Positions 17,395-26,522 of a stretch of 64,000 nucleotides of DNA are shown here, one piece after another. The stretch is from Paenibacillus sophorae. Its GTDB lineage: Bacteria; Bacillota; Bacilli; Paenibacillales; Paenibacillaceae. Where the stretch lies: contig NZ_CP076607.1 in assembly GCF_018966525.1 (NCBI RefSeq), positions 4,030,001 through 4,094,000 on the forward strand. The letters run 5' to 3'. The notes under the pieces are model-generated. The model searched no databases. It was not told the origin of the DNA and saw only the letters and a list, made by a program, of their open reading frames with translations. A program made the translations under genes and the position numbers. How positions within the stretch are numbered: the first letter of the stretch is position 1; every line of letters starts with the position of its first letter.

Positions 17395-17744
17395 GATCCA
17401 AAAGCTCCCGAAGCCATCTCGCGAAGCTTCTCCTCCGGCATCGGCCCGTAATGGACCGCCGTTTCTTCGGGTCTTGCCGGGTATAGGAGCTCGAACATTT
17501 CTTTTCTTCCCGGCGCACTCGAGGTATGCAGATAAATCTCCCTGGGGAACAGCGCTTCAAGAACAATGGTTTTGGCTACGTATCCCCCGGTTTCGTCTTC
17601 CGGACCCATATCATAGTCGAGAGAGAGGACGCCGACCTCGCATTCGCGAAGCAGCAGCAGACATTCCTCCGTCGTCCGGGCAAGCGTAAATCCCTGGGGA
17701 ACCCGCCTGTAATCGTCCATAAACACATGGATCATTTCGTTCAT
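17391..17744 (-). CDS. Cyclic-phosphate-processing receiver-domain protein (cREC type)
   Basis: Stand-alone receiver-fold protein of 117 residues. The pattern FMDDYRRVPQGF, ARTTEECLLLL, LSLDYDMG and IYLHTSSAPGRKEM matches the family I know as cREC, which computational work linked to cyclic phosphate ends in RNA repair and conflict systems; no biochemical proof is implied. The acidic pair (Asp10, Asp11) and the DYD near residue 43 keep the metal-binding arrangement of receiver domains. The ATG at 17744 is only two bases from AGAGG; the ATG at 17735 is a reasonable alternative. It follows nfo by 15 bp and overlaps the thioredoxin start. Confidence 0.72.
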   Translation of the reverse strand: MNEMIHVFMDDYRRVPQGFTLARTTEECLLLLRECEVGVLSLDYDMGPEDETGGYVAKTIVLEALFPREIYLHTSSAPGRKEMFELLYPARPEETAVHYGPMPEEKLREMASGAFGS

Positions 17745-17759
17745 CGCCTCTTTTTTCGC

Positions 17760-18611
17760 TTACGCTTCAAACCATGACAGAACCGCTGCAATTTCATCTT
17801 TGTGCGTGCCGTCCGTTCCCTTTTCGGTCTCCAATATCGCCGGTTTGCCAAGCAGCGGCTCCGATATCAGCAGCTCCTTCAGTCCTTTTTCGCCGATTTG
17901 GCCTCTGCCCACCCCGGCATGCCTGTCCCTCTTGGAGGAAAAAGGATACCGGGAATCGTTGAGATGAACGGCAGCCAAATGCGGCCAGTAATCCAGCTTG
18001 AAGCCCGACTCCAGCAAATCGCCGCTGCGCTCAGGATTCCATATGCCTGCCGCAAAGGCGTGGCATGTATCGAAGCAAAACCCGATTTTTTCAGGGAACC
18101 AGCTCAGCTCGCGGATCTTGACCAGCTCCTCCAGCGTCGTTCCCTCGAAACCGCCGTTTCCCGCCTGGTTCTCAATCAGCAGCTTGGCCGTCCCTGTCCA
18201 AGACTGAAGCGTTTCATTTATACATTGTATAATATTTTGATAGCCTTGTAACGGCGGCAGCTTCTGAAAATGCCCAAAATGCACGACGATCCCCAGCGAT
18301 CCGCAGGCTTCTGCGATCTCTAAATCGTTAAGCAGCGACCGAACCATCACTTCCCTGCTTGGTTCATCCGTATCTCCGGCGGCGAGATTTGTGGGGTAGG
18401 GCGTATGGGCGATAGACAGCATTTCTTTTTCCCGGCAAAAAGACACGCACTCTCCCGCATCCCTTGTATCCACGACCTTAAGCTGCAAGCTCCGGGGATT
18501 TTTCGGAAAATATTGAAAACAGCCCGCGCCGCTCTTCCATGCCGCTCTTGCAGCCTGAGCGTAACCGCCCCGTATGCTGACATGCGCCCCGATGTAGGGC
18601 TTAGCGTTCAT
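17760..18611 (-). CDS. nfo: Deoxyribonuclease IV (AP endonuclease)
   Basis: Cuts DNA 5' to abasic sites and removes 3' blocking groups in base excision repair. The metal-ligand motifs of the xylose-isomerase-like barrel are present in order: SIAHTPYPTN, VVHFGHF, LLIENQAGNG, FCFDTCHAFAAG, VHLNDSR, DRHAGVGRGQIG and ILETEKG. I start at the ATG of MNAKPYIGAHVSI (18611), which gives 283 residues, the family length; in-frame codons further up lie inside mutM and encode no conserved sequence. The start overlaps the end of the glycosylase gene by 11 bp, so glycosylase and AP endonuclease, consecutive enzymes of one pathway, are made together. Confidence 0.95.
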   Translation of the reverse strand: MNAKPYIGAHVSIRGGYAQAARAAWKSGAGCFQYFPKNPRSLQLKVVDTRDAGECVSFCREKEMLSIAHTPYPTNLAAGDTDEPSREVMVRSLLNDLEIAEACGSLGIVVHFGHFQKLPPLQGYQNIIQCINETLQSWTGTAKLLIENQAGNGGFEGTTLEELVKIRELSWFPEKIGFCFDTCHAFAAGIWNPERSGDLLESGFKLDYWPHLAAVHLNDSRYPFSSKRDRHAGVGRGQIGEKGLKELLISEPLLGKPAILETEKGTDGTHKDEIAAVLSWFEA

Positions 18612-19416
18612 GCTGACAATCCGGACAGTAGAAGACCTTGCGGCTGGACAATTCCGTCTTGACGATCGTTCCCCCGCAGCGTTCACAGGTCTCGCCACCC
18701 CGGTCGTATACCTTGCATCGGTCATTATAGCCGCCCGTGACCGTATCTCCGGTCATAAAAGGCATCTCCATGTAGCCCCCGAAGTCTGCCGCCTCGCTCA
18801 GCACCTTGCGAACCGCACCGTACAAACGGGTTATCGATTCCGGCGGCAGCCCCTGAACGGGAGCTGATGGCAGCAGAGCCGCTTCGTAGGCGATTTCGTC
18901 GGCATAGCAGTTGCCGATTCCGGCAAACACCTGCTGGTTCACCAGCAGGCTTTTGAGCGCCCCGCGCCTGCCCTTCAGCAGTTCGGCAAACCGATCTTCG
19001 TTCATCCGCCGGTCCAGCAGCTCGGGACCCAGCTTGGCGAGGGCCGCCTCTGTCTCCTTGACGGATAATAGATGCAGGTAGCCAAGGCGCAAGCCTATAA
19101 AATACAATATCCGGTCGCCGAAGGCGATCTCCACCTGCGTGCTGCGGTCCGGACGTTCTTCCTCCGTTCCGTAGAACAGCAGCCCTCCAAGCATTAGATG
19201 CAGCAGCAGCCGGCGGCCGTCATGCAGATGGAACACCAGATGCTTACCTCTACGTTCCACAAAAACTATGCGTGCGCCGACAAGTCTCTCGACGAACACT
19301 TCCGGCTCCACATTTATCGATTTCTCCCTATTAACCGTCACTCCGGTGATCGGCAAATTGACGATATGCTTCGAGAGCAGCCTGCGGTAGTTCTCCATTT
19401 CCGGAAATTCCGGCAT
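18601..19416 (-). CDS. Fpg/Nei-family DNA glycosylase
   Basis: Bifunctional glycosylase/AP lyase for oxidised bases. Pro2 and Glu3 (MPEFPEMENY) are the catalytic residues; the H2TH region includes QQVFAGIGNCYADEIAYEAAL, and the C-terminal zinc finger is CERCG...CPDC. Its N-terminus (MPEFPE) differs from the usual MPELPEVE of housekeeping MutM, and the protein may be a second paralogue with a shifted lesion range; Paenibacillus typically has another copy elsewhere. The 271 residues are standard. GGAGAGG precedes the ATG. Head of the six-gene coupled block, followed by nfo. Confidence 0.9.
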   Translation of the reverse strand: MPEFPEMENYRRLLSKHIVNLPITGVTVNREKSINVEPEVFVERLVGARIVFVERRGKHLVFHLHDGRRLLLHLMLGGLLFYGTEEERPDRSTQVEIAFGDRILYFIGLRLGYLHLLSVKETEAALAKLGPELLDRRMNEDRFAELLKGRRGALKSLLVNQQVFAGIGNCYADEIAYEAALLPSAPVQGLPPESITRLYGAVRKVLSEAADFGGYMEMPFMTGDTVTGGYNDRCKVYDRGGETCERCGGTIVKTELSSRKVFYCPDCQHER

Positions 19417-19456
19417 AATTCATCGTCCTCTCCTATTGTGAAATGCAGCTCTGCCA

Positions 19457-20248
19457 TTATACACCAAGCAGGGCGCGCAGATCAGCCAGATTACTGCAAA
19501 TAAAGTCCGGAGATACCCCGGTCCACTCCTTGTACTGCTCCAGATTGTCTTTCGTCGTCACACCGGTCAGCGTAAGCACTGTCCGGCAGCCGGCATTCGC
19601 TCCCGCGGCAATATCCGTTCTCATGTTGTCGCCGACAACGATGGTGTCTTTGGGATCAATGCCCAGCCGCAATGTTGCGTAACTCATTAGATGGCGGTGC
19701 GGCTTGCCGATGATAACCGGCTTTACACCGCTTGCGGCTTCGATCGCCGCCCCCAGTGTGCCCGCTCCGGGCATCATACCGTCGTCGGAGGGCAGCATCA
19801 AGTCCGGATTGGTTAGCACAAAGGCCGCTCCTCCGGTGATCCAGCGCGCCGCACGGGTTAGAGAATCATATGTAAAAGAACGGTCAATGCCTTGGACAAC
19901 GTACTGCGGCGAATCGGTTACGATATGGAGACCCGCTTCTTCGCATGCGCGGTGCAGCCCTTCTTCCCCAAGTATCGCCACTGCCGCCCCGGGTGATTCT
20001 TCGGCGATATATCTTGCCGCCGCCAGCGAAGAAGTGCAGACTTCTTGCTCCTGCGCTTCAATCCCCATCGCGCTGAGATGAGCGGCGACATTTGCCGGCG
20101 TTCGTGACGAGTTATTGGTTACGAACAGAAACGGGATTCCTTTTCCTCTAAGTCCGGCAATCAATTTATCCGCTCCCGGAATCATGATGCCGCCGTGATA
20201 AAGTGTACCGTCCAGATCCAGAAGCAGGCCTTGGATATTATCGATCAT
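19457..20248 (-). CDS. HAD-superfamily (IIA, NagD-like) phosphatase
   Basis: Predicted sugar-phosphate or nucleotide phosphatase of 263 residues. Motif I is LLLDLDGTLYHGG, motif II FLFVTNNSS, the C2A cap contains the GKPHRHLM hinge, and motif III/IV is VVGDNMRTDIAAGANAG. The ATG follows GAGGAG. It lies 40 bp before the glycosylase gene and may share its transcript. The substrate cannot be read from sequence. Confidence 0.9.
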   Translation of the reverse strand: MIDNIQGLLLDLDGTLYHGGIMIPGADKLIAGLRGKGIPFLFVTNNSSRTPANVAAHLSAMGIEAQEQEVCTSSLAAARYIAEESPGAAVAILGEEGLHRACEEAGLHIVTDSPQYVVQGIDRSFTYDSLTRAARWITGGAAFVLTNPDLMLPSDDGMMPGAGTLGAAIEAASGVKPVIIGKPHRHLMSYATLRLGIDPKDTIVVGDNMRTDIAAGANAGCRTVLTLTGVTTKDNLEQYKEWTGVSPDFICSNLADLRALLGV

Positions 20249-20419
20249 TTCTCCTCATTCCTCCTCACTATATCATTAATAAAACATCAAATTTGAGACA
20301 TTATTCTCCATGCTTTTGCGCGTGAAGTACAACTAAAAGTCGAACGGCATCGAACTGGCGGCAGCTTCAGCAATTGATGACGGTTCTGTGTCGCTTCCTG
20401 CGCTTTCCCGGAAAATAAT

Positions 20420-21355
20420 TTAATTTCCCTTCTTTCGCTCCACCGGAAACAGCCGAAATTCCTCGGCCAGCTGCGTGTCCGGGAATATGGCGCGCGCCTC
20501 TTCCAGCAGCGGACCAAGCTCTTCCAATGAGCTGTATCTTGAGCTGAAATGCGTAAGAATCAGTTGACGGGCCTTTGCCTCCTTCGCGATTTCAGCCGCT
20601 TGAACCGTCGTACTGTGATGGTATTCCCGGGCCATTTTGGCCAGCTCATGGGCAAAGGTTGCTTCATGGATCAGCAAATCGGCTTCTCTCGCGAGCGGAA
20701 TGGAATTATCGCAGGGTCTGGTGTCTCCAAGAACGGTTACGATCCTGCCGCGTTTTGGTTCGCTGAGAACGTCGGCGGCGGCAATCGTTATTCCCTGTTC
20801 CGTGGTCACATCCATGCCGCTCTTCAGCACACCGTATAGAGGCCCCGGCCTAAGACCGTAACCCTTGAGAAGCTCGATGTTAAGACTGCCGGGACGGTCC
20901 TTCTCCGTGACACGGTAGCCATAGCTGTCAATCCGGTGCTCCAGAAGTGCCGATTCCACCTTGAAATGCTCATCCTCAAAAAGAAGCCCGCCATTATGCT
21001 CGACCACTTCAAGCTTGTAGGGAATCCGCGATTGGCTGACGGACAGTGAAATATCCAGAAAAGCCTTGAGTCCCGGCGGACCGTATACGCTTAGAGGGGC
21101 GGTCCCTCCCTGATATCCCCTGCTGCTGATCAGCCCGGGGAGTCCAAAGAGATGATCGCCGTGAAGGTGGGTTATGAACAGCTTCTCCAGCTTGCCAAGC
21201 CGCAGCGGCGAACGGAGAATCTGATGCTGTGTTCCCTCTCCGCAGTCGAACATCCAGAAGCTTCGGCGCTCCTCAAGCAGCCGCAGGACGACTGAGGTTA
21301 CATTTCGCTGCACAGTGGGGATCCCCGCGTTGGTGCCCAAAAAATAAATCTCCAT
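20420..21355 (-). CDS. rnz: Ribonuclease Z
   Basis: Removes the 3' trailer of tRNA precursors lacking an encoded CCA. The metallo-beta-lactamase motif is THLHGDHLFGLPG (His63, His65, Asp67, His68); downstream ligands appear in VLGDTRPCDN, the exosite/arm region is the LKGYGLRPGPLYGVLKSG segment, and the C-terminal histidine in LILTHFSSRYS. The 311 residues fit the family. RBS GGAGG is six bases from the ATG. It lies 130 bp after metH and 170 bp before the HAD gene; the gap between the latter two holds no convincing gene. Confidence 0.95.
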   Translation of the reverse strand: MEIYFLGTNAGIPTVQRNVTSVVLRLLEERRSFWMFDCGEGTQHQILRSPLRLGKLEKLFITHLHGDHLFGLPGLISSRGYQGGTAPLSVYGPPGLKAFLDISLSVSQSRIPYKLEVVEHNGGLLFEDEHFKVESALLEHRIDSYGYRVTEKDRPGSLNIELLKGYGLRPGPLYGVLKSGMDVTTEQGITIAAADVLSEPKRGRIVTVLGDTRPCDNSIPLAREADLLIHEATFAHELAKMAREYHHSTTVQAAEIAKEAKARQLILTHFSSRYSSLEELGPLLEEARAIFPDTQLAEEFRLFPVERKKGN

Positions 21356-21415
21356 CTCTATCCTCCTTCCTTTGTATGATCTTGTTCTTCCAAATGAACC
21401 CTAGCGATCTTCCAG

Positions 21416-21442
21416 CAAAAAGCCTCCCGTAACCGGGAGGCT
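21416..21442 (-). terminator. Rho-independent terminator after metH
   Basis: Perfect 9-bp stem AGCCTCCCG / CGGGAGGCT with a four-base loop and five T on the minus strand. Confidence 0.95.
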
Positions 21443-21485
21443 GGCATAACGGGAAGTTCCCTTAATTGCTATTCTGTCCAAAAGC

Positions 21486-24400
21486 TCAGGCTTTCTCAAC
21501 ATTAAAATACTGCGCTTCAGGATGGGCGAAGACCATCGCGGACACGGATGCCTCAGGCTCCATCATAAATCCTTCCGTCAATTGGACTCCAATGTCCTCT
21601 GGCGACATCAGCTTAAACAGCGGCCCTTGATCCTCCAGATCCGGGCAGGCCGGATAGCCGAAGGAGACGCGGATGCCCTGATAACGGGCGCCATGTCTCT
21701 GCTTCATCGTCATATCCGCAGGGTCTGGGAAGCCCCAGGTATCCCGCATCATATGATGGACACGTTCGGCCAGCCCTTCCGCGATCTCAAGAGCAAGCGC
21801 CTGCAGCGCATGGGAGCGAAGATAGTCGCCCTTATTCTTCAGTTCCTCGGACTGTTCCCGGATTCCTTGTCCCGCCGTCACCACGAGGAAACCAACATAA
21901 TCCATAATTCCGCTGTCCACCGGCTTCAAAAAGTCGGACAGGCAGAGATAAGGCTCAACCTGCTGGCGTGGAAAAGTAAAGGTGTGCAGTACCTTCCCTG
22001 TGTCCTGCGGATCGTAGATCAGGATATCGTTGCCTCTTGATTGAGCCGGGAAGAAGCGGTACATCGCATGCGGTCTGATTGTTCCGTTCACCGTCGCTTC
22101 AAGCAGCAGCCCGTCCACCGTCTCTTTCAATTCGACTGCCCGAGGCTCGCCAGCGGCCAGCTGCGCTTCGACCGATCCTCTAAGCCCCAAATGATGCCCA
22201 AGCAGCATTTGCATGTTCACATAAGGAATGACATGGCCGAGCGGATAATTGCGGAGCACATGCCGCTCCAGGTCCGGCGGGATATAGACCGGCGCATCCT
22301 GCGAAATATTCGAGCGTACCGCTCTCGTAAGCTGGGGAAGCTCCTGCTTCGGCGGAGCAGCCGCAGCGGCCTCGTTCTCCTCCCGCATTTCCTCGGCCAT
22401 CTTGGCCCGTTCCTGCGGATTCATCAGCTTGTTGGCAAGATCAAGACCATCCATGGCATCTTTGGCGTACAGCACAAGTCCGTCGTATTCCGGACGTATA
22501 CGCGTCTTGGTGAACTTCCGGGTCAGAGCTGCGCCGCCGACCATAATCGGCACGTCAATGCCCGCCGTGCGCAAATCCTGCGCTGTCAGGACCATCTGCT
22601 GTGCCGATTTAACGAGTAGCCCGGACAGGCCGATGGCATCGGCTTTTTCCCGGCGAAACGCTTCGATGATCGTCTCTGGAGGTACTTTTATACCCAAGTT
22701 GATGATTTGATAACCATTGTTGGAAAGGATGATCTCGACCAGGTTTTTGCCAATATCATGCACATCTCCCTTGACGGTGGCGAGCAGAATCTTGCCCTTG
22801 ACCGAGGTCTCGTTCTTCTCCATGAACTGCTCCAGATGGGCCACAGACGCCTTCATCACTTCAGCGCTTTGCAGCACCTCCGCCACGATGAGTTCATTAT
22901 TGTTGAACAGCCGTCCGACCTCGGACATCCCGCTCATGAGCGGTCCGTTAATAATCTCAAGCGCGCCATATTTGTTCAGCGCCTCGTCAAGATCGGGAAT
23001 CAGCCCCTCTTTGCTACCCTCGACCACATAGGAAGCCAGGCGCTCTTCCAGCGTCAGATTGGAAATTTTCTCTTTCTTCTCGACCTTCTTGCCACGGAAA
23101 GCGGCGACAAAATCGGCAAGCGTCTTATCATTGGTGTTGTAAATGAGTTCTTCGGCCAAGCGGCGCTCTTCCTCAGGAATCGAAGCGTACCGCTCCACCT
23201 TCTCCGTATTGACGATCGCGTAATCCAGCCCCGCCTTCGTGCACTCGTAGAGGAAGACCGAATTCAGCACCTCCCGGCCCGCCTCCGGCAGCCCGAACGA
23301 CACGTTGCTGATTCCAAGCACGGTATGAACGCCTGGCAGAGCTTCCTTTATAAGGCGGATACCGTCGATCGTCTCCTTGGCCGAGCCGATATACTGTTCA
23401 TCCCCGGTTCCAACAGGAAATACCAGCGTATCGAATATCAAGTCCTCGGGCGCCAAGCCATACTTGTTCACCAAAAGATCATAGGAACGCTTGGCAACCG
23501 CGAGCTTGTCCTCCGACTTGATTGCCTGGCCGCTCTCGTCGATGGTTCCGACGACAACCGCCGCGCCGTATTTGTGAATGAGCGGAGTGACGTGCTCGAA
23601 TTTTTCTTCACCATCTTCAAGATTAATGGAGTTAATGATCGCTTTTCCCTGGCTGTACTGCAAAGCCAGGTCAATCACCTTCGGATCGGTCGTATCGATC
23701 ATAAGCGGCACCTTGACCTTCTTCACGACCAACTCCAGGAATTGTTGCATATCCTCCGCTTCATCACGATCGGGGTCCTGAACGCATACATCCACGACCT
23801 GCGCTCCGCTCTTCACCTGGGCGCGCGCAATTTCCGAGGCCTCTTCGTACTTGCCTTCGACAATGAGCCGCTTGAATTTGCGCGAGCCGAGTACGTTGGT
23901 CCGCTCGCCAATCATATACGGCCGGTTATCTTGTTCAATGTACACGGGCTCAATACCGGACAATGCCGGGGAATGGCTTCCGTGCAGAGGACGTGGCGGA
24001 TATTCCGCCAGCATATCTGCCATCGCCCGGATATGCGCCGGCGTCGTGCCGCAGCAGCCGCCAGCAATGTTGAGCCAGCCCTTCTCAGCGAAAGCTGCGA
24101 CCTTGCGGGCCAGCGACTCCGGCGACTCATGGTAGCTGCCGTTCTCATCCGGCAGACCCGCATTCGGATAGCAACTGACCGCCGTGCTGGCTATCGCGGA
24201 CAAAGAACGGATATGGTCGCGCATGAATTCCGGTCCGGTCGCACAGTTAAGACCGACTGAGATTGGCTTCAAATGCTCCAAAGAGATATAGAAGGCCTCA
24301 ATATTCTGACCGGCCAGCGTCGTGCCCATCGGCTCAATCGTGCCTGATATCATAATCGGGAGGGTGACTCCGGTCTTCTCAAAAGCGTTTCGGATGCCGA

Positions 24401-24923
24401 TGCTGCCAGCTTTTACATTCAGGGTATCCTGTGATGTTTCGAGCAGCAGGGCATCCACGCCGCCTTCGATCAGGGCAATCGCCTGCTCCTCATAGCTTTC
24501 CGTCAGTTGGCTGAACGTTAATCCGCCCGTAACGGACAGCGTCTTGGTGGTCGGCCCCATTGCGCCCACCACATAACGCGGACGGTCCGGGGAATCGTAC
24601 TTATCGACAGCTTCCCTGGCGATCGCCGCTGCGACGAGGTTGATTTCGCGCGCTCTTTGAGGAATATCATAATCCGCAAGCACGACCGAGGTCGCCCCGA
24701 ACGTGTTCGTTTCAATCAGATCGGCTCCGGCTTCCAGGTAAGCTTCATGAATATTTCGAATAACTTCGGGTCTGGTCAGCACGAGCATCTCGTTGCAGCC
24801 CTCAAGCTCATCCCCGCCAAAATCCTCCCCGGTCAGAGGAACCTGCTGTATCATAGTGCCCATGGCACCGTCAAAAATCAGAATGCGCTGCTCCAGCGCC
24901 TCTGCAAGTGTAGGTTTAGCCAC
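21486..24923 (-). CDS. metH: Cobalamin-dependent methionine synthase
   Basis: Methylates homocysteine to methionine using 5-methyltetrahydrofolate through methylcobalamin. The 1145 residues hold the four MetH modules: homocysteine-binding barrel with zinc cysteines (GLNCATG and GGCCGT), the pterin-binding barrel (ERTNVLGSRKFKRL and following), cap plus B12 domain with the cobalt histidine motif KGDVHDIGKN, and the C-terminal AdoMet reactivation domain (RVSFGYPACPD). I start at GTG 24923, eight bases after GGAGGG, because an in-frame extension upstream carries no conserved sequence. I saw no S-box or cobalamin riboswitch in the 118 bp before it. Confidence 0.96.
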   Translation of the reverse strand: MAKPTLAEALEQRILIFDGAMGTMIQQVPLTGEDFGGDELEGCNEMLVLTRPEVIRNIHEAYLEAGADLIETNTFGATSVVLADYDIPQRAREINLVAAAIAREAVDKYDSPDRPRYVVGAMGPTTKTLSVTGGLTFSQLTESYEEQAIALIEGGVDALLLETSQDTLNVKAGSIGIRNAFEKTGVTLPIMISGTIEPMGTTLAGQNIEAFYISLEHLKPISVGLNCATGPEFMRDHIRSLSAIASTAVSCYPNAGLPDENGSYHESPESLARKVAAFAEKGWLNIAGGCCGTTPAHIRAMADMLAEYPPRPLHGSHSPALSGIEPVYIEQDNRPYMIGERTNVLGSRKFKRLIVEGKYEEASEIARAQVKSGAQVVDVCVQDPDRDEAEDMQQFLELVVKKVKVPLMIDTTDPKVIDLALQYSQGKAIINSINLEDGEEKFEHVTPLIHKYGAAVVVGTIDESGQAIKSEDKLAVAKRSYDLLVNKYGLAPEDLIFDTLVFPVGTGDEQYIGSAKETIDGIRLIKEALPGVHTVLGISNVSFGLPEAGREVLNSVFLYECTKAGLDYAIVNTEKVERYASIPEEERRLAEELIYNTNDKTLADFVAAFRGKKVEKKEKISNLTLEERLASYVVEGSKEGLIPDLDEALNKYGALEIINGPLMSGMSEVGRLFNNNELIVAEVLQSAEVMKASVAHLEQFMEKNETSVKGKILLATVKGDVHDIGKNLVEIILSNNGYQIINLGIKVPPETIIEAFRREKADAIGLSGLLVKSAQQMVLTAQDLRTAGIDVPIMVGGAALTRKFTKTRIRPEYDGLVLYAKDAMDGLDLANKLMNPQERAKMAEEMREENEAAAAAPPKQELPQLTRAVRSNISQDAPVYIPPDLERHVLRNYPLGHVIPYVNMQMLLGHHLGLRGSVEAQLAAGEPRAVELKETVDGLLLEATVNGTIRPHAMYRFFPAQSRGNDILIYDPQDTGKVLHTFTFPRQQVEPYLCLSDFLKPVDSGIMDYVGFLVVTAGQGIREQSEELKNKGDYLRSHALQALALEIAEGLAERVHHMMRDTWGFPDPADMTMKQRHGARYQGIRVSFGYPACPDLEDQGPLFKLMSPEDIGVQLTEGFMMEPEASVSAMVFAHPEAQYFNVEKA

Positions 24924-25040
24924 TTTCCAATCCCTCCAGTAAAACTTTAGAGTAAGTTTAGCAGAATAAGGGGAATTCGGAAAGTCTCCCGTCTCACTCC
25001 TGCAATCTTGTCTTATTTCCAGCCGGTTACCCGGCATTGA

Positions 25041-25460
25041 CTACGGCTCTACGGTCAATGATTTTGTCGGCATCGAGTGCTGCGTTCGCGCAGTTACATG
25101 CGAGGTCACACTATAGCTTCCCGCCTCTGCCAGCATCCCTTCAGCCGTATAATTCCCTTCGCCGACCGGCTTCCCTGTTAGCTCAAGTTTTTTTGCCGCA
25201 TCAGCAGTATTTACAATTTCAAACCGTACTTCCTTGGCATCGTCCACTGGCTCGCCACCCTGAGTCACTCTGGCTTCAAAGGTGATTTCTTGATTAACCG
25301 TCGCCGCTGGCGGACTCCACGAGAGCTCGACCTTGATCGGCTCCATTGACATCTTTGACATATTCATACCGGAATGATTGTTTTTCCCAGAAGAACAGCC
25401 TGTGAGTGCTCCGGCAATTAACAGGAACAATAGAACCCATTTTGCGAATGGTCTCAGCAT
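25041..25460 (-). CDS. YtkA/FixH-like lipoprotein
   Basis: Exported lipoprotein of 139 residues: signal peptide with lipobox LTGC (Cys22), a His/Met-rich stretch (NNHSGMNMSKMSM), then an immunoglobulin-like domain of the YtkA/FixH type (VELSWSPPAATVNQEITFEARV). The His/Met cluster could bind copper, which is inference; the family function is unknown. RBS GGGAGGG is six bases before the ATG. It lies just upstream of metH with a 117-bp gap. Confidence 0.75.
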   Translation of the reverse strand: MLRPFAKWVLLFLLIAGALTGCSSGKNNHSGMNMSKMSMEPIKVELSWSPPAATVNQEITFEARVTQGGEPVDDAKEVRFEIVNTADAAKKLELTGKPVGEGNYTAEGMLAEAGSYSVTSHVTARTQHSMPTKSLTVEP

Positions 25461-25634
25461 ATGCAGCCCTCCCGGATAGCCTCTGAGTCGTACGGTTTGT
25501 TGATTACATCTTACGTTATTCTTACGTTAAGTCTGCCTCTCTTATTATACATGGAATGACCGTCTTTGGTAGCCAATGATACGCCGTTTTCTATAGAAAT
25601 GAGATATTTGTCACACATTCGGTTTAATATTCCA

Positions 25635-25672
25635 TATAAAAGACCGATACCCTGTCATGCAGGATACCGGTC
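25635..25672 (-). terminator. Rho-independent terminator after the HAD hydrolase
   Basis: Minus-strand GACCGGTATCCT pairs with AGGGTATCGGTC across a seven-base loop, followed by TTTTAT. It separates the HAD gene from the lipoprotein gene. Confidence 0.85.
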
Positions 25673-25692
25673 ACGAAAAGAATGATATAAGG

Positions 25693-26478
25693 TTAGAGAC
25701 TTTGAACCAAAGGAAGCAGCTCCGACAAATGCTTGATTTCATAATGAGGGGTAATTTCCGGGTCGGATGGTTTGCCGGTGCGATTGATCCATACCGTAGT
25801 AAGTCCTGCAGCCAAACCGCCGCGAATGTCAGTCGTAAGCTTGTCTCCGACCATAATTCCCTGCTCTGGTGCAATATCCAGGCGCTTCAGCGCATGCTCA
25901 AAAATCGCCACGTCCGGCTTGCCCTTCCCAAATGTCCCGGAAATGACAATATGATCAAAGAAAGGAATCAGCTCAGGTACGCCATCCAGCTTCTCCTGCT
26001 GTAGGGCCGGACAGCCGTTGGTCAGCAGCAGCAGCTTTACCTGCCCGCGAAGCGCAGCCAGAACTTCCAGCGTCTCTTCATACATGTAAGGACGGCTGCG
26101 GCGTTCCGAGGCAAAGCGCGCAGCAAGTGTCTCCGCCAGGCTCTCATCGTCTATTCCCACAGCCGCAAGTCCGCGGCGCCAGGATTCCTTCCGGTAATTT
26201 GGAGCAAGCTCCTCCAGCTTCCGGAACTGCTCTTGCTCTCCGGCTGTAAAATTCGCCCACAGCGCTTCAAACGGGTTAATTCCGATCATCTGCGTAAAAG
26301 GAAAGGTCTCGTAAGACTCATAGAGAATTCTCGCCTCCCGTCTGACCGCAGCTTCCAATTCCTTCGGGTCCACGGCTTCGCCCGCCGCTTTGCAGGCGTA
26401 TTCAAAAGCTTCCTCAATGCTTCGCTCATCCCATAGAAGAGTATCATCCAAATCAAACAGTACGGCGGCTATCGGCAT
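25693..26478 (-). CDS. HAD-superfamily hydrolase (YjjG-like)
   Basis: Probable phosphatase of non-canonical nucleotides or other small phosphates. Motif I is VLFDLDDTLLW, motif II LLLTNGCPAL, motif III the lysine of GKGKPD, and motif IV MVGDKLTTDIRGG. The helical C1 cap occupies about 15-105. It has 261 residues, and GAGAGGGAG precedes the ATG. A second, shorter HAD of the same subfamily lies at 58.3 kb. Substrate not determinable. Confidence 0.88.
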   Translation of the reverse strand: MPIAAVLFDLDDTLLWDERSIEEAFEYACKAAGEAVDPKELEAAVRREARILYESYETFPFTQMIGINPFEALWANFTAGEQEQFRKLEELAPNYRKESWRRGLAAVGIDDESLAETLAARFASERRSRPYMYEETLEVLAALRGQVKLLLLTNGCPALQQEKLDGVPELIPFFDHIVISGTFGKGKPDVAIFEHALKRLDIAPEQGIMVGDKLTTDIRGGLAAGLTTVWINRTGKPSDPEITPHYEIKHLSELLPLVQSL

Positions 26479-26522
26479 TCCTTTACTCCCTCTCTATAAT
26501 AAACTTGCAATTGCTGTTCAAT

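Noticed and set aside
22707..24260. 517-codon plus-strand frame opposite metH
   Set aside because: Antisense shadow of a well-supported gene with clear MetH motifs.
24924..25040. SAM or cobalamin riboswitch upstream of metH
   Set aside because: The gap is only about 118 bp and shows none of the conserved cores.
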